A DNA stretch of 64,000 nucleotides from Spirochaetia bacterium (GTDB lineage Bacteria > Spirochaetota > Leptospiria > Turneriellales > JAOUOS01). The translations under genes and the position numbers were made by a program. Positions 1 to 9,789 of the stretch are shown piece after piece. The notes beneath the pieces were generated by a model, which was given only the letters and a program-made list of their open reading frames with translations, made no database searches and was not told the DNA's origin. Numbering within the stretch: the stretch's first letter is position 1; each line of letters begins with the position of its first letter. The stretch spans positions 85,767 to 149,766 of the forward strand of contig JAOUOS010000005.1 in the NCBI GenBank assembly GCA_029880285.1. The letters are read 5' to 3'.

Positions 1-69
1 CAAAATATTTTTGACTTTGGCCGACAAGTTTTTTTCTTGATAAGGGATTTATATCAAATTATATGGACT

Positions 70-3000
70 ATGACTTTAAAAACAACTCAAATTACAAGCG
101 ATTTAATAAAAAGCCGTTTTTTTCAAAACTGGATATTAAAAAACAAACAATACAATAAACAAACTGTTGAAAAATTTATTTCAATTTATATAGAATATAT
201 ACCCAAACAATACTTAGAGTTTTTGTCACCTGAAGATTTACTTGAGTTCTTATTAGAAAGATTTTATCTCTTTCACCGGCTACCAGAGGCTAAATCTAAA
301 AATACGAAGACATATGAGAACTATATCAAACCTATAGTAAACATAAATATGAATCCTTCTGAGTTTTGGCTTTCTGATTCAATAATTCTTCAAATAATTA
401 CGAACGATATGCCATTTACTATTGATTCTCTTTCATACCTTTTTCATGAAAATAATCTTACAATTAAAATAATTATTCATCCCACTTTTTACACAAAAAG
501 AAAAGATAACAAACTTATTGATATTGAACCCGTATCAAATAAAATTTCAGATCATAGTTTCACAAAAGAATCTTACTCTTTTTTTATTTTTGAGAAAAAA
601 GAAAATTTAAATATTAAAAACTTTATTAAATCAATTACGGATTTGCTTTGTGATATAAGATACATAGTTTCTGATTATAATAAAATGATAAATTATGCCA
701 ATGGCTTTAAAGAAACTTCTAGAGAATTTTTCGAATGGCTTAAAGATGATAATTTTTTATTTCTTGGAATAAAAAGTAAAAATGAAAAAATAGGCTTGTT
801 TAATAATGCTGAGTTTACAAAAAATATCCCACTGCCAAACAAAGCGGTAAACAAGAATGAAATTTCATTTTTTAGATTAAATTATGAATCAAAAATAAAA
901 CACAAAAGAAAAATTATCGCTGTCTATTGGCCTGAAGATTTTATTCTTATAGGAATTTTTACCCGAAAAGCGGATAATACAACCTCTACTAAAATTCCCA
1001 TTCTGCTAAAGCGAATAGAATCTTTTCAAAAAAAACAAATTGTTGGGGTATTGTTTGATAGAAATGATTTTGTAAATTCATTAAATTTATTCCCTTTAGA
1101 ATACAGACTTACAAATGACCCGGCCCATCTTTTACCTTTTTGCGAAATTATAAATATCGCTAGAATAAAAAATGAAAAAAAAATAAAGATATTAAGAATT
1201 AAAAAAGATGAATACTATCTCGTTATTATGTGGCCAGAAAAAGAGTTTAGTGATGATATTAGAACAAATATAAAAAAATTTCTTGAAAAGAATAATTTTA
1301 AAATTAAAAATCATGTTATTGATTCAATAAGTGTCATGGTTTACCTTTATCATGAACTGGAATTTTCAGGAAATTTGCCATCAAATAAGAATTTAGAAGA
1401 TTTTTTATTTGATATTGAAGAAAATCTAAAACTAACCCTTTTAAGCTGGGATGAGAGAACAAACTTTTTAATTGAAAAACAGTTTACTACAGAAGATATT
1501 GAATACTATCAAGAAAATATTCTACCTTGCATAACTCGAGATTATAAAATTAAAGAATCTGGCAATGCTGTAATAAGAGATATGCGCGCCATACATCTTC
1601 TTGAGGGCAAAGAATTTCATATTTCTATTTACTATGATAACGAACAAAAAGAAACTGAACTAAAATTATTTTATAAAATACCGCAAACCTTAAGCGCTCT
1701 GGTTCCTATTTTAGATAATTTAGGGCTTGAAGCATTAAGAGAAGAAAGTTTTCTATTTGAATTGAAAAAGGGCAATGTTTATATTTATAAATTTTATTTA
1801 AAATACAATAACTCAGTTATAACAGATAAAGAAGTCTTAAAAAAAATTGTAAATTCTCTTAAAAAGATTTTAGAAAAGAGAGTGAGCTCTGAACCCATAA
1901 ACTCTCTTGTCATGAAATTAAATCTTTCTATTCAGCAGGTGCAGTTATTAAAATCTCTGGCAGGATACATTGGCCAGATAAAAAAAGGAAAAACTCCTCT
2001 TGGTATAAAAAGAATTCTTCTTACAAACCTAGATATGACATTAGCTATAGTTCATCTATTTGAGAATAGTTTGCTGCCAAAATATTTGAGTTCGGCTAAT
2101 GCCGTTGTATATAAAGAAAAAACAGAAAAAATAAAAACAATAATTTCTGATATCCCCTGCGAAAAAGAAAAGTTGCAATCGTTTATATCACGAAAAGAAA
2201 AAACTTATAAAAACTATGTTCCTAACACTCTTTTAGCAAAAGAAACATGGGAATCTTTTTATGAAATTTTATCTGCAATTAAAAGATCAAATTATTTTGT
2301 AAATGTAGACTACATATCATTAAAAATAAAAAGCAGTGAAATTTTATCTTTACCTTTTCCGAAACCATTTTTTGAAATATGGGTTTATCATTCAAACTTT
2401 GAAGGTATTCATATAAGAGGGGGTTTAATAGCAAGAGGAGGGCTCAGATGGTCTGACAGACAGGCTGATTTTAGAACAGAAGTCGCTGGACTTTGGAAAA
2501 CACAAATGCTAAAAAATACAGTTATTATACCCACTGGCTCTAAAGGCGGTTTTGTTATTAAATACCTGCCGCAAACAATAGAAAACGCCATATGGGCCTA
2601 TAAAAATTTTATAACCGCTCTTCTTGAAATAACAGACAACCTGAAAAATGAAAAAGTAATTCATCCGCCTGAAATACCTGTATTAGATAATGATGATCCA
2701 TACCTTGTAGTAGCCGCAGATAAAGGAACTGCCGCTTTTTCTGATTTTGCCAATGAAATATCTACACAAAATAATTTTTGGCTTGATGACGCTTTTGCCA
2801 GCGGAGGGAAAAATGGATATTCTCATAAAGCGTTAGGAGTTACGGCCAGAGGCGCTTGGGAATCTGCCAGATGGCATTTTTATAAATTAAACAAGGATCC
2901 CGCCACAGACGTTTTTACAGTAGCGGGTATAGGCGATATGCTTGGTGATGTTTTTGGTAACGGTATGCTTTTAAGTGATAAAATAAAACTAATTGCCGCA

Positions 3001-4698
3001 TTTAATCATAAACATATTTTTATAGATCCCAACCCTGATACTCTTATATCTTTTAAAGAAAGAAAGCGGTTGTTTGAAAAACCCAAAAGCCAATGGTCAG
3101 ATTACGATACAAAATTAATTTCAAAAGGAGGCGGCATATTTGATAGAAGCGCCGTTACTATTAGCATAAATGCCGAAATTCAAAACCTATTTAATATAAC
3201 AAAACAAAAATTATCGGGCGAAGAACTTGTTCAAGAGGTTTTGAAAGCTCCTGTTGACATGCTTTTTAACGGGGGTATAGGAACCTACGTAAAATCAGAA
3301 ACAGAAGACAATGCCGACGTGGGCGATAAAGCCAACGACTTAGCCAGAATAAACGCCTCTGAACTTCGCGCTAAAATGATTATTGAAGGCGGTAACTTAG
3401 GAATGACACCCCTTGCTCGTATTGAATTCGCGCTAAAAGGCGGGTTTGTAAATACAGATGCCATAGATAATTCTGGCGGGGTAGATACATCAGATCATGA
3501 AGTTAACTTGAAAATATTATTAAATATTTTAGCGTTTAAGAAACTTGAAAAACGTAATGATTTATTAAAAACAATTTCAAATGAAGTTGTATCTCTTGTA
3601 ATGCAGAATAATTTTAGGCAGAATAACGCTGTTATATACAATCAAAAACTGCCCGCGGCGGAACAACCGTTTATTTTAATGGCTGTTGAACAGTTAGAAA
3701 AAGAAAACATACTAAAAAGAAAAACTGAATATATACCGGAACAAGCCACACTTGAAGGCTATATTAAAAATCAGGGATATATACCCGCGCCTATTATTTG
3801 TATTCTGCTTGCTTATATCAAATTTTACGCTCAAAATATTCCCATGGAACTCAACTCTCATTTTGCTAAAGATTTTTTAATGCAATATTTTCCTAAAGCG
3901 TTTCAAAAACATGAAAAAGAAATTTTAAAACATCCTTTGAAAAAAGATATTAAAAAAACGATGGCCATAAACCATGTTATTGATCACGCAGGCATAGGTT
4001 TTTTTGAAAAGTCAAGATTATTTCTTAATTTAACCCCCCCTGAAGCAATTGAAAATTATTTAACCGCTGAAAATTTTCTTGGCGCGAGAGAATATAGAAA
4101 TAAAGAATTTTTAGTCAATAATTCTTTGCGAACTTTTCCGCAAAATATTTCTTTAGATTCAGTATTAAAAATTCAATATGCTATGGAACTGGCAATATTT
4201 CGATTTATTGAAATGATGGTTTTATTTAACGGTTCAAAAATAAATACCGCGCTAAAAAATAATTCTGATTTTCCCTGTTTTCCCTATAGCAAATGGCAAA
4301 AATCAAGCCTACCTGAGTGGATAATCGATTTTTCTGGAGATATTGCTAATGATTTAGCAGAGCACTGGCTTCATCTAGAAATTCGATTTATTTTATTTTT
4401 TATATTGAAAAAAACAGATCAAAAAGAAATTAACGATTTTTTTGGATATTATTTTCAATCGGGAATTTTTGATTTGAAAAAATGTCTATATAATATATAT
4501 CCGACAAGTAAATGGGAAGCTTTTCTTCTTATTAATATGAAAAAAGATTTTTGGAACGGATTAGTTAAATCTTATAAAAGTCAAATATGGCCGCAAAAAA
4601 AAGGCGTTGACTTATTAAAAGAATTAGAAATACTAAAAGAAAAAAATAACTTAAACCTTTCATCTTTAGGCGGTTTAATAAGTTTTTTACTAAGATAG
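70..4698 (+). CDS. gdhB: NAD-specific glutamate dehydrogenase, large (180 kDa) type
   Basis: Converts glutamate to 2-oxoglutarate and ammonia with NAD. At about 1540 residues it has the length of the large GDH class, with a long N-terminal regulatory region and a central catalytic core. The core shows RGGLRWSDRQADFRTE near residue 790 and GSKGGFV just after it, DDPYLVVAADKGTA near 875, and VAGIGDMLGDVFGNG near 950, all characteristic of this family. An in-frame TTG at 37 is possible, but the ATG at 70 gives a more natural N-terminus; neither has a strong Shine-Dalgarno sequence. The next gene begins 18 nt after the stop. Family assignment is firm; the start codon is uncertain. Confidence 0.95.
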   Translation: MTLKTTQITSDLIKSRFFQNWILKNKQYNKQTVEKFISIYIEYIPKQYLEFLSPEDLLEFLLERFYLFHRLPEAKSKNTKTYENYIKPIVNINMNPSEFWLSDSIILQIITNDMPFTIDSLSYLFHENNLTIKIIIHPTFYTKRKDNKLIDIEPVSNKISDHSFTKESYSFFIFEKKENLNIKNFIKSITDLLCDIRYIVSDYNKMINYANGFKETSREFFEWLKDDNFLFLGIKSKNEKIGLFNNAEFTKNIPLPNKAVNKNEISFFRLNYESKIKHKRKIIAVYWPEDFILIGIFTRKADNTTSTKIPILLKRIESFQKKQIVGVLFDRNDFVNSLNLFPLEYRLTNDPAHLLPFCEIINIARIKNEKKIKILRIKKDEYYLVIMWPEKEFSDDIRTNIKKFLEKNNFKIKNHVIDSISVMVYLYHELEFSGNLPSNKNLEDFLFDIEENLKLTLLSWDERTNFLIEKQFTTEDIEYYQENILPCITRDYKIKESGNAVIRDMRAIHLLEGKEFHISIYYDNEQKETELKLFYKIPQTLSALVPILDNLGLEALREESFLFELKKGNVYIYKFYLKYNNSVITDKEVLKKIVNSLKKILEKRVSSEPINSLVMKLNLSIQQVQLLKSLAGYIGQIKKGKTPLGIKRILLTNLDMTLAIVHLFENSLLPKYLSSANAVVYKEKTEKIKTIISDIPCEKEKLQSFISRKEKTYKNYVPNTLLAKETWESFYEILSAIKRSNYFVNVDYISLKIKSSEILSLPFPKPFFEIWVYHSNFEGIHIRGGLIARGGLRWSDRQADFRTEVAGLWKTQMLKNTVIIPTGSKGGFVIKYLPQTIENAIWAYKNFITALLEITDNLKNEKVIHPPEIPVLDNDDPYLVVAADKGTAAFSDFANEISTQNNFWLDDAFASGGKNGYSHKALGVTARGAWESARWHFYKLNKDPATDVFTVAGIGDMLGDVFGNGMLLSDKIKLIAAFNHKHIFIDPNPDTLISFKERKRLFEKPKSQWSDYDTKLISKGGGIFDRSAVTISINAEIQNLFNITKQKLSGEELVQEVLKAPVDMLFNGGIGTYVKSETEDNADVGDKANDLARINASELRAKMIIEGGNLGMTPLARIEFALKGGFVNTDAIDNSGGVDTSDHEVNLKILLNILAFKKLEKRNDLLKTISNEVVSLVMQNNFRQNNAVIYNQKLPAAEQPFILMAVEQLEKENILKRKTEYIPEQATLEGYIKNQGYIPAPIICILLAYIKFYAQNIPMELNSHFAKDFLMQYFPKAFQKHEKEILKHPLKKDIKKTMAINHVIDHAGIGFFEKSRLFLNLTPPEAIENYLTAENFLGAREYRNKEFLVNNSLRTFPQNISLDSVLKIQYAMELAIFRFIEMMVLFNGSKINTALKNNSDFPCFPYSKWQKSSLPEWIIDFSGDIANDLAEHWLHLEIRFILFFILKKTDQKEINDFFGYYFQSGIFDLKKCLYNIYPTSKWEAFLLINMKKDFWNGLVKSYKSQIWPQKKGVDLLKELEILKEKNNLNLSSLGGLISFLLR

Positions 4699-4716
4699 AA
4701 ATTAACCTTTAAGAAT

Positions 4717-5397
4717 ATGCTTACCTCGGCAGAAATAAAAAACAGCAATATATTAAAAGTAGGCATCAATAGTTTAAAAGAACTGGAAGAAAAAATTAAG
4801 GCGCTTAGAACTATAAATCTTCATTCAAAAAGAAAACGGTACATTATTTCACGAACAGAAATTCCCGATAATTCTGGCAATTTAATTATGCAAAAAGGCG
4901 AAGATTTTGATTATCCTAAAACAATGCTTTTAAAACGGTTTTATAAACCCGGCTTTATGTTTAAAACATTCCAGCCGAATGAAGGCATAACTATTGTATC
5001 AAGCATGAACAATGCCGAGGGTATTCAAATGACAATGGATTTAGTAACACAAATTATGAATATAGGAGGCGGAGCCTATGAAGCTTTTATAGACAGAGTT
5101 GACAGTTTCAGCGGATTAAGTACAATAATGGGAAACGCAATATACCCAAAACTGGTTATAGTAGGATACATTTCTTCTGAAAATATCACAAATGAAATTA
5201 ATTATTTTAGAAAGATTGCAAATGATGATCCATACATCCGGTTTGTTGAAGTCATACATTCTAAAATTAAACCCAAACCTGTATTAGAAAAAATAAAGAC
5301 TATACTTATTTCTACGGCAGATAAAGACTGCTGGAAAAAATTTATTCTTGAAGTTATTAAAGAATATATAAGCCCTTATAACATTGAAGAACGGTGA
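4717..5397 (+). CDS. Conserved-looking protein of unknown function (226 aa)
   Basis: I do not recognise this family. The protein is soluble-looking, with no signal peptide or membrane segment. It has a compact middle part rich in glycine and methionine (around NIGGGAYEAFIDRVDSFSG, residues 113-131) and a mixed alpha/beta C-terminal half. It lies 18 nt after the glutamate dehydrogenase gene. Its stop overlaps the GTG start of the next gene by 4 nt (GTGA), so the two are probably translationally coupled. Codon use is like that of its neighbours. Coding status is well supported by length and packing; function is unknown. Confidence 0.75.
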   Translation: MLTSAEIKNSNILKVGINSLKELEEKIKALRTINLHSKRKRYIISRTEIPDNSGNLIMQKGEDFDYPKTMLLKRFYKPGFMFKTFQPNEGITIVSSMNNAEGIQMTMDLVTQIMNIGGGAYEAFIDRVDSFSGLSTIMGNAIYPKLVIVGYISSENITNEINYFRKIANDDPYIRFVEVIHSKIKPKPVLEKIKTILISTADKDCWKKFILEVIKEYISPYNIEER

Positions 5398-6515
5398 TAA
5401 ACCAAACTATAATATATCTAAAGCTTTTTACGCATCTTTTACTGCCTCAGGAATTTTCTTATAATGAAGCAGAAAAAAAGATTGTATATCTGGCCAATGC
5501 GAACCAAAATATTTCTGACAAGAATTGCTCAGATACAGGAATGATGCGCTTTACCTTAAACTCAGGAAAAAATGAAAATTATATTTTAAGTTTTTGCCAT
5601 GAAGAAAAATCATGGTATTTTTTTAACACAGCTGAAGTCACACCGCCTGAAAAAAAGAAAGACTTGCTTAATATGTCTAAAATGCTAAATGAAAGAAAAG
5701 CATCTATGAATATTTATAAACTGCCCGCCAGCGGATTGGGTATTTTATTGCAAAACAATTCATCAGAAAGTGAAAACGAGTTTAAAATGTTTTATCCAGA
5801 AGGTAAAATATTTATGACACAAACTTATAGAGAAAATAATAAAAATCTGCTTTTTATTTTTATGGGTAACTGGTATTTTTTAGAATCTGCGGGTATTATG
5901 CAAAAGGCCAATTTTTATAAAGCAAATCTTTTTAAGTTAAAAGATATGCCGTCTTATGAACCAATGAATAAAATAAAAACAAGAGAACTATGGTTTAGTC
6001 TAATAAAAAGTTTTGAATTATTAAATAATTATAATACATTATTTATACAGTTTGAATCTGGTTCGTCTTTAAAACCGGCATTGTATAATTTAAATAGTAA
6101 AACATGGGAGCTTTCGCCCCCTTTTATTTTAACATCTGAAGAATGGAACCAGGTAAGCAATAATAATATAAATGTGGTTTTCAGGCTTACGCTGCCTGAA
6201 TCTGAAAATATAAAAAGACAGTATTTTGAAATATTCGTAGATGAAGAAAATGCTATTAAAACAGATTATCATATAGAAGGTAAAAATATTTATATACCCT
6301 TAAACCTAACGGAGGGAAACCACGTTATAAAAACCGTCAGATACATTGCCGATGAAATTGAAGAAAACTATGTTAGAGCAAAAAATATTCAACAGATACC
6401 CGTATTTTCTATCGATATTGAAAATAAAAGAGTATATTTAATTTCTATTAGAGAAGGTGAAAGTGACGAAGAAAAACCGCTGTATGTTGAAACTTTTAAA
6501 CTCTCCTATAAATAA
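5394..6515 (+). CDS. Hypothetical protein, possibly exported (373 aa)
   Basis: No family recognised. It begins with GTG inside the overlap GTGA with the previous stop. The first 20 residues are hydrophobic and could be a weak signal sequence, but no clear cleavage site is visible. The C-terminal third (about residues 240-370) is rich in beta-strand-like patterns and resembles a small Ig-like or carbohydrate-binding fold, which is only an impression. The following TPR gene starts inside its last codons. The three genes from 4717 to 7257 look like one transcription unit, possibly continuing from gdhB, and may act together at the envelope. Confidence 0.7.
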   Translation: MINQTIIYLKLFTHLLLPQEFSYNEAEKKIVYLANANQNISDKNCSDTGMMRFTLNSGKNENYILSFCHEEKSWYFFNTAEVTPPEKKKDLLNMSKMLNERKASMNIYKLPASGLGILLQNNSSESENEFKMFYPEGKIFMTQTYRENNKNLLFIFMGNWYFLESAGIMQKANFYKANLFKLKDMPSYEPMNKIKTRELWFSLIKSFELLNNYNTLFIQFESGSSLKPALYNLNSKTWELSPPFILTSEEWNQVSNNNINVVFRLTLPESENIKRQYFEIFVDEENAIKTDYHIEGKNIYIPLNLTEGNHVIKTVRYIADEIEENYVRAKNIQQIPVFSIDIENKRVYLISIREGESDEEKPLYVETFKLSYK

Positions 6516-7257
6516 ATTTGTATTAATTATATTATTTAATATTCATACTATCTTTAGTGAAGAAATCAGTACAGCTTATTTAAATTCAAAGCTAAGCGGC
6601 AAAAACGGGTCATCTGCCATAGAGTATTTAAACGATTTAAATTCAAAATACCCTGAGAATCCTCATATTTTATTTAAAATGGGATATTATTATATGACCC
6701 ATTTAACAAACGATAAAGAGGCTGAAAAATATTATCAAGAGTGTCTTTCTTTTAACCCTTCATATTCAGAGGCATTAGTAAATCTTGGTATTATTTATAA
6801 AAATAAAAATGATTACAAAAATGCTGAACAATATTATAAAAAAGCCATTGAAAAAAATGCAAATTCTTCATCAGCCTATTATAATTTAGGTATTTTATAT
6901 TTAAGCTTAGAGCGTGTTTCTGAAGCAGAAAAATCTTTTGATAGGGCCATAAATCTTTCACCTGATAATATCTCGGCTCATTTAAACATCGCGGCTGTTT
7001 ATATTAATTTATTTAACAAAGATTTTATGAAAAGAAACTTAACAAACGCGAAAAAGCATTTAATTAAAGCAAATCATATTGATAACAAATATCCGCATGT
7101 ATATTATAACTTAGCCTATCTTTATGAAAAAGAAAATAAGCCCGATATCGCGCTAAAATTTTATAAAGAAGCCGTAAGATATTATGAAAATACTGACCCG
7201 CAAAAAAAAACAGCTTTAGAAAGAATTGAATATCTTACTTCGGTTGTGAAACATTAG
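6484..7257 (+). CDS. Exported TPR-repeat protein
   Basis: A protein of about 257 residues made almost entirely of tetratricopeptide repeats. Units of the form ALVNLGIIYKNKNDYKNAEQ and SAYYNLGILYLSLERVSEAE occupy roughly residues 50-245. TPRs are protein-interaction scaffolds. From ATG 6484 the protein opens with an N-terminal signal sequence (LLNSPINKFVLIILFNIH, cleavage probably near FS-EE), so it is likely periplasmic. In-frame GTG codons at 6457 and 6463 are alternative starts; GTG 6463 has AGAAGG upstream. The gene overlaps the preceding gene by about 30 nt. Its stop TAG overlaps the stop of the convergent GNAT gene by 4 nt. Confidence 0.85.
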   Translation: MLKLLNSPINKFVLIILFNIHTIFSEEISTAYLNSKLSGKNGSSAIEYLNDLNSKYPENPHILFKMGYYYMTHLTNDKEAEKYYQECLSFNPSYSEALVNLGIIYKNKNDYKNAEQYYKKAIEKNANSSSAYYNLGILYLSLERVSEAEKSFDRAINLSPDNISAHLNIAAVYINLFNKDFMKRNLTNAKKHLIKANHIDNKYPHVYYNLAYLYEKENKPDIALKFYKEAVRYYENTDPQKKTALERIEYLTSVVKH

Positions 7258-7754
7258 GTATCTGTGATTGCCTTTTCATAAACAATAAATTTTCTTTTGC
7301 CGTAAGAAAAATCACGGGATTCATTACGTAAAAAGCCAAAAGATTCATATAAACTTTGCGCGGTACGCATTGTAGTTTGTGTATTTAAGATCATCTTTAC
7401 AAAGCCCGCTTTTTTTGCCTTTTCGATGATTTTTTTTATAAGCAGCCTACCTAATCCCTTATTCCTAAATTCTTCTCGCACGCCTAAAAAATGCATTTCG
7501 CACTCATCATCATTAGCGAAAACTGCCGCAGGCGAATTTGAGTTTACAAGAATAACCATACCGGCAAACACACCGGTTTTTTTATAGCGGGCGCAAAGCA
7601 TATAACCTCTTTTTCTAACATTAACCGGCCGGTGATGAAAAGCGGCAATTAAAGATTCCATATAGCCGCCTTTTACGTAAACTGCATTAATTAAGTTAGA
7701 AATTTCTTTATTTGTTATTTTTAAAGATTCGTCTGTGCCAATTTCAAAAGACAT
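7254..7754 (-). CDS. GNAT-family N-acetyltransferase
   Basis: A 166-residue single-domain acetyltransferase using acetyl-CoA. The acetyl-CoA-binding signature is visible as VREEFRNKGLGRLLIKK (R-x-x-G-x-G type) at about residues 93-109, followed by the usual C-terminal SLYESFGF motif near residue 135. Substrate cannot be told from sequence; it could be a small amine, a peptide N-terminus or an antibiotic. The small DUF1330 gene lies 19 nt upstream on the same strand, so the two may be co-transcribed. The stop codon interlocks with that of the convergent TPR gene. Confidence 0.88.
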   Translation of the reverse strand: MSFEIGTDESLKITNKEISNLINAVYVKGGYMESLIAAFHHRPVNVRKRGYMLCARYKKTGVFAGMVILVNSNSPAAVFANDDECEMHFLGVREEFRNKGLGRLLIKKIIEKAKKAGFVKMILNTQTTMRTAQSLYESFGFLRNESRDFSYGKRKFIVYEKAITDT

Positions 7755-7773
7755 TTAATTAGCAGTGTCGCAA

Positions 7774-8067
7774 TTAAAATAAACCCTCTACAAAGCGAAT
7801 ATCACGTTTTGCTCCATCGCCTAAAAGCTTAAGAGCTTCCTGGTATCCCGGGCTGTCATGGGCCAAGATTGCCTTTTCTATATTTTCAAATTCAATAATA
7901 ACTACTCTTTGCATAATGCCCTGTTCATAAACTTTTACCGGTTCACCTCTTACAATAAACCTGCCGCCCTGCTCTACTAAAACCGGCCCTGCTTTTTCTT
8001 TGTAAGTTGCCATTTTATTTTCATTTTCTATAGAATGGTAAGTTGTTATCCAATATCCTTTTGCCAT
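7774..8067 (-). CDS. DUF1330 family protein
   Basis: A 97-residue dimeric alpha/beta barrel (ferredoxin-like) protein. The family pattern is clear: KGYWI at the N-terminus, then GGRFIVRGEP, VVIIEFENIEKA, the invariant-looking DSPGYQEALKLL, and a closing RDIRFVEG. Function of DUF1330 proteins is not established; the fold is shared with small oxidoreductase-like and stress proteins. AAGGA lies 7 nt before the ATG, a good ribosome binding site. It is followed closely by the GNAT gene. Confidence 0.85.
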   Translation of the reverse strand: MAKGYWITTYHSIENENKMATYKEKAGPVLVEQGGRFIVRGEPVKVYEQGIMQRVVIIEFENIEKAILAHDSPGYQEALKLLGDGAKRDIRFVEGLF

Positions 8068-8131
8068 AATATATCCTTTGTGTTATTTTAATTTATACTT
8101 TTATAAAAAGAATTTTTTCATGGAACATCAA

Positions 8132-9700
8132 TTAAATAATTCTCTCATAATCTTTTATATTCAAACGCCAGACTTTTGTACCGCAGAACCTATCGCCTTC
8201 GGGACATCTGGGTTTTTGTTCGGCTTTATCACGCATAAAACAAGGCGGACCAATATAGTCAATTAAATCGGGCATTTGCTTAAATACCTGCTTTACTTCA
8301 TCCACTGTTGAATAAAAAATCTCTTCCTGAGCGTTATAGCATAACCGGGCTTTCCATTTATGTAAAAAATTTAAAAGGTCCCCAGATTCTAAAAATCTTA
8401 CCGGATAAGCATTCGGCAGTAAATAAGTAAGTTCGGGTAAAGGAATTTCTTTTTCATATAACTTTTCAATTAAATGAAAGTTTTCATGCATAAATCCTTC
8501 ATATAAGGCTCTTGCTTTTATATTTTCTTTTATTATTTGAGGAACAATATAATCTGGTTTTAAACTCATTTGCAAATAAAGAAGAGGTCTTGAACCGGGC
8601 AGAGTTCTGTGCCGCTGTTCCTGAGAATCTGCGGTATGAGATAATTTTTTTTGAAAAGTAAAATGAATATGATTTAATAATCTTGAAACAGGATCAAGTG
8701 TCGCTGTGTAAAGTACGTCGGTCACATTTAAATTGAAACGACCGTTTAACAAATGCTTAAATATTTCAGATGTACTTACTTTATTATTTCCTGTTAAAAG
8801 TGAATATCCAAGCTGTAATATACTTTCATATTGAGTTTCATTTTTTAAGCTAAGCGAAGCTACGTTTCCTTTTGCAAGCTTAAAATCAAATTCCTGATTC
8901 GCGATAAAAGCATTTTCAACAGACGCGGGATAAACTTTGGGAGGCATGGGATCAGCCATTTCTTCTACAAGCATAGGATCAATTTTTTTTACTTCACGAA
9001 GCATCTTTAAAACCAGCGCGATACTTTCGTCATGTGATGTCTGCGTCATCATTTTCACGTATCTATGAAGCGTAAGAGCGTTAACAGTATGATAAAGATA
9101 AGCCGTTGTAGAAATAGGCATTACATAACGCGCGGCTTCCATAGCTTTTTTTTCTATTTCGCCTTCGTATTTATCGCGGTTTCTTGATTTTAATTTATGA
9201 ATTGAAAAATAAATATCAGCAGCTGCGGGTTTTATTATTTTAATTAAATCTTTATAAATATTATGAGTTTTTTCATGCCAGTCGAATATTTCTTTTATTT
9301 TAAGACTTTTAGGCAGGCTAAACCAATCGGCTTCTTGTTTAATAGAAACATATCTTTGTGAGACCTGCTCAGAATTATAATAAGGATGCGAATGTAAAAA
9401 CTGCCAAATAAGATTTCTACTGATTCCTTTTATACCAAAAACAAAATGAGCGTGCTGTCTTGTGGTCATATGGCCGGCTTTAAGCGTTGATTTTGATATC
9501 TTATCTCTTAGTTCGCGGCTTTTTTCTGATTTTGACACATCTTCAGGTAAAATAATGCCTTTGCTGCTATAACATGTTCTTGCCGAAGCAGCGGCTAAAT
9601 CGTAAGGATTTTTTATATAACCAAGCAACTTTACTTCTAAAGGGTACGTTTCTAAAGTAACTTTATACTTTTTTTCATACGCCGAAAGATCAAGTGTCAT
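8132..9700 (-). CDS. Two-domain ThyX-like (flavin-dependent thymidylate synthase family) protein
   Basis: A 522-residue protein that appears to contain two copies of the ThyX fold. The N-terminal copy (about residues 25-240) carries RTCYSSKG, TRQHAHFVFGIKGISRNLIWQ and NSEQVSQRYV, where classical ThyX has the RHRxxSxNExSxR signature; here the RHR part is replaced by HSH. The C-terminal copy (about 270-460) contains SQEQRHRTLPGSRP and RLCYNAQEEI. A cysteine-containing tail follows. Classical ThyX is about 220-250 residues and makes dTMP from dUMP with FAD and methylene-tetrahydrofolate. Because the signature is split and altered, dTMP synthesis is probable rather than certain. The TTG at 9739 is in frame, but ATG 9700 is the better start. 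Confidence 0.82.
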   Translation of the reverse strand: MTLDLSAYEKKYKVTLETYPLEVKLLGYIKNPYDLAAASARTCYSSKGIILPEDVSKSEKSRELRDKISKSTLKAGHMTTRQHAHFVFGIKGISRNLIWQFLHSHPYYNSEQVSQRYVSIKQEADWFSLPKSLKIKEIFDWHEKTHNIYKDLIKIIKPAAADIYFSIHKLKSRNRDKYEGEIEKKAMEAARYVMPISTTAYLYHTVNALTLHRYVKMMTQTSHDESIALVLKMLREVKKIDPMLVEEMADPMPPKVYPASVENAFIANQEFDFKLAKGNVASLSLKNETQYESILQLGYSLLTGNNKVSTSEIFKHLLNGRFNLNVTDVLYTATLDPVSRLLNHIHFTFQKKLSHTADSQEQRHRTLPGSRPLLYLQMSLKPDYIVPQIIKENIKARALYEGFMHENFHLIEKLYEKEIPLPELTYLLPNAYPVRFLESGDLLNFLHKWKARLCYNAQEEIFYSTVDEVKQVFKQMPDLIDYIGPPCFMRDKAEQKPRCPEGDRFCGTKVWRLNIKDYERII

Positions 9701-9789
9701 AAGGCAATTTTTAAAATCTGTATAGTGACGACAAGGCAATATTAAATGCTTTACAATTTATCTTATATTACCTTATTAACACTTTTATA

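Noticed and set aside
37..69. TTG at 37 as start of the NAD-glutamate dehydrogenase
   Set aside because: It has no appropriately spaced ribosome binding site; the ATG at 70 gives a more natural N-terminus. It remains possible.
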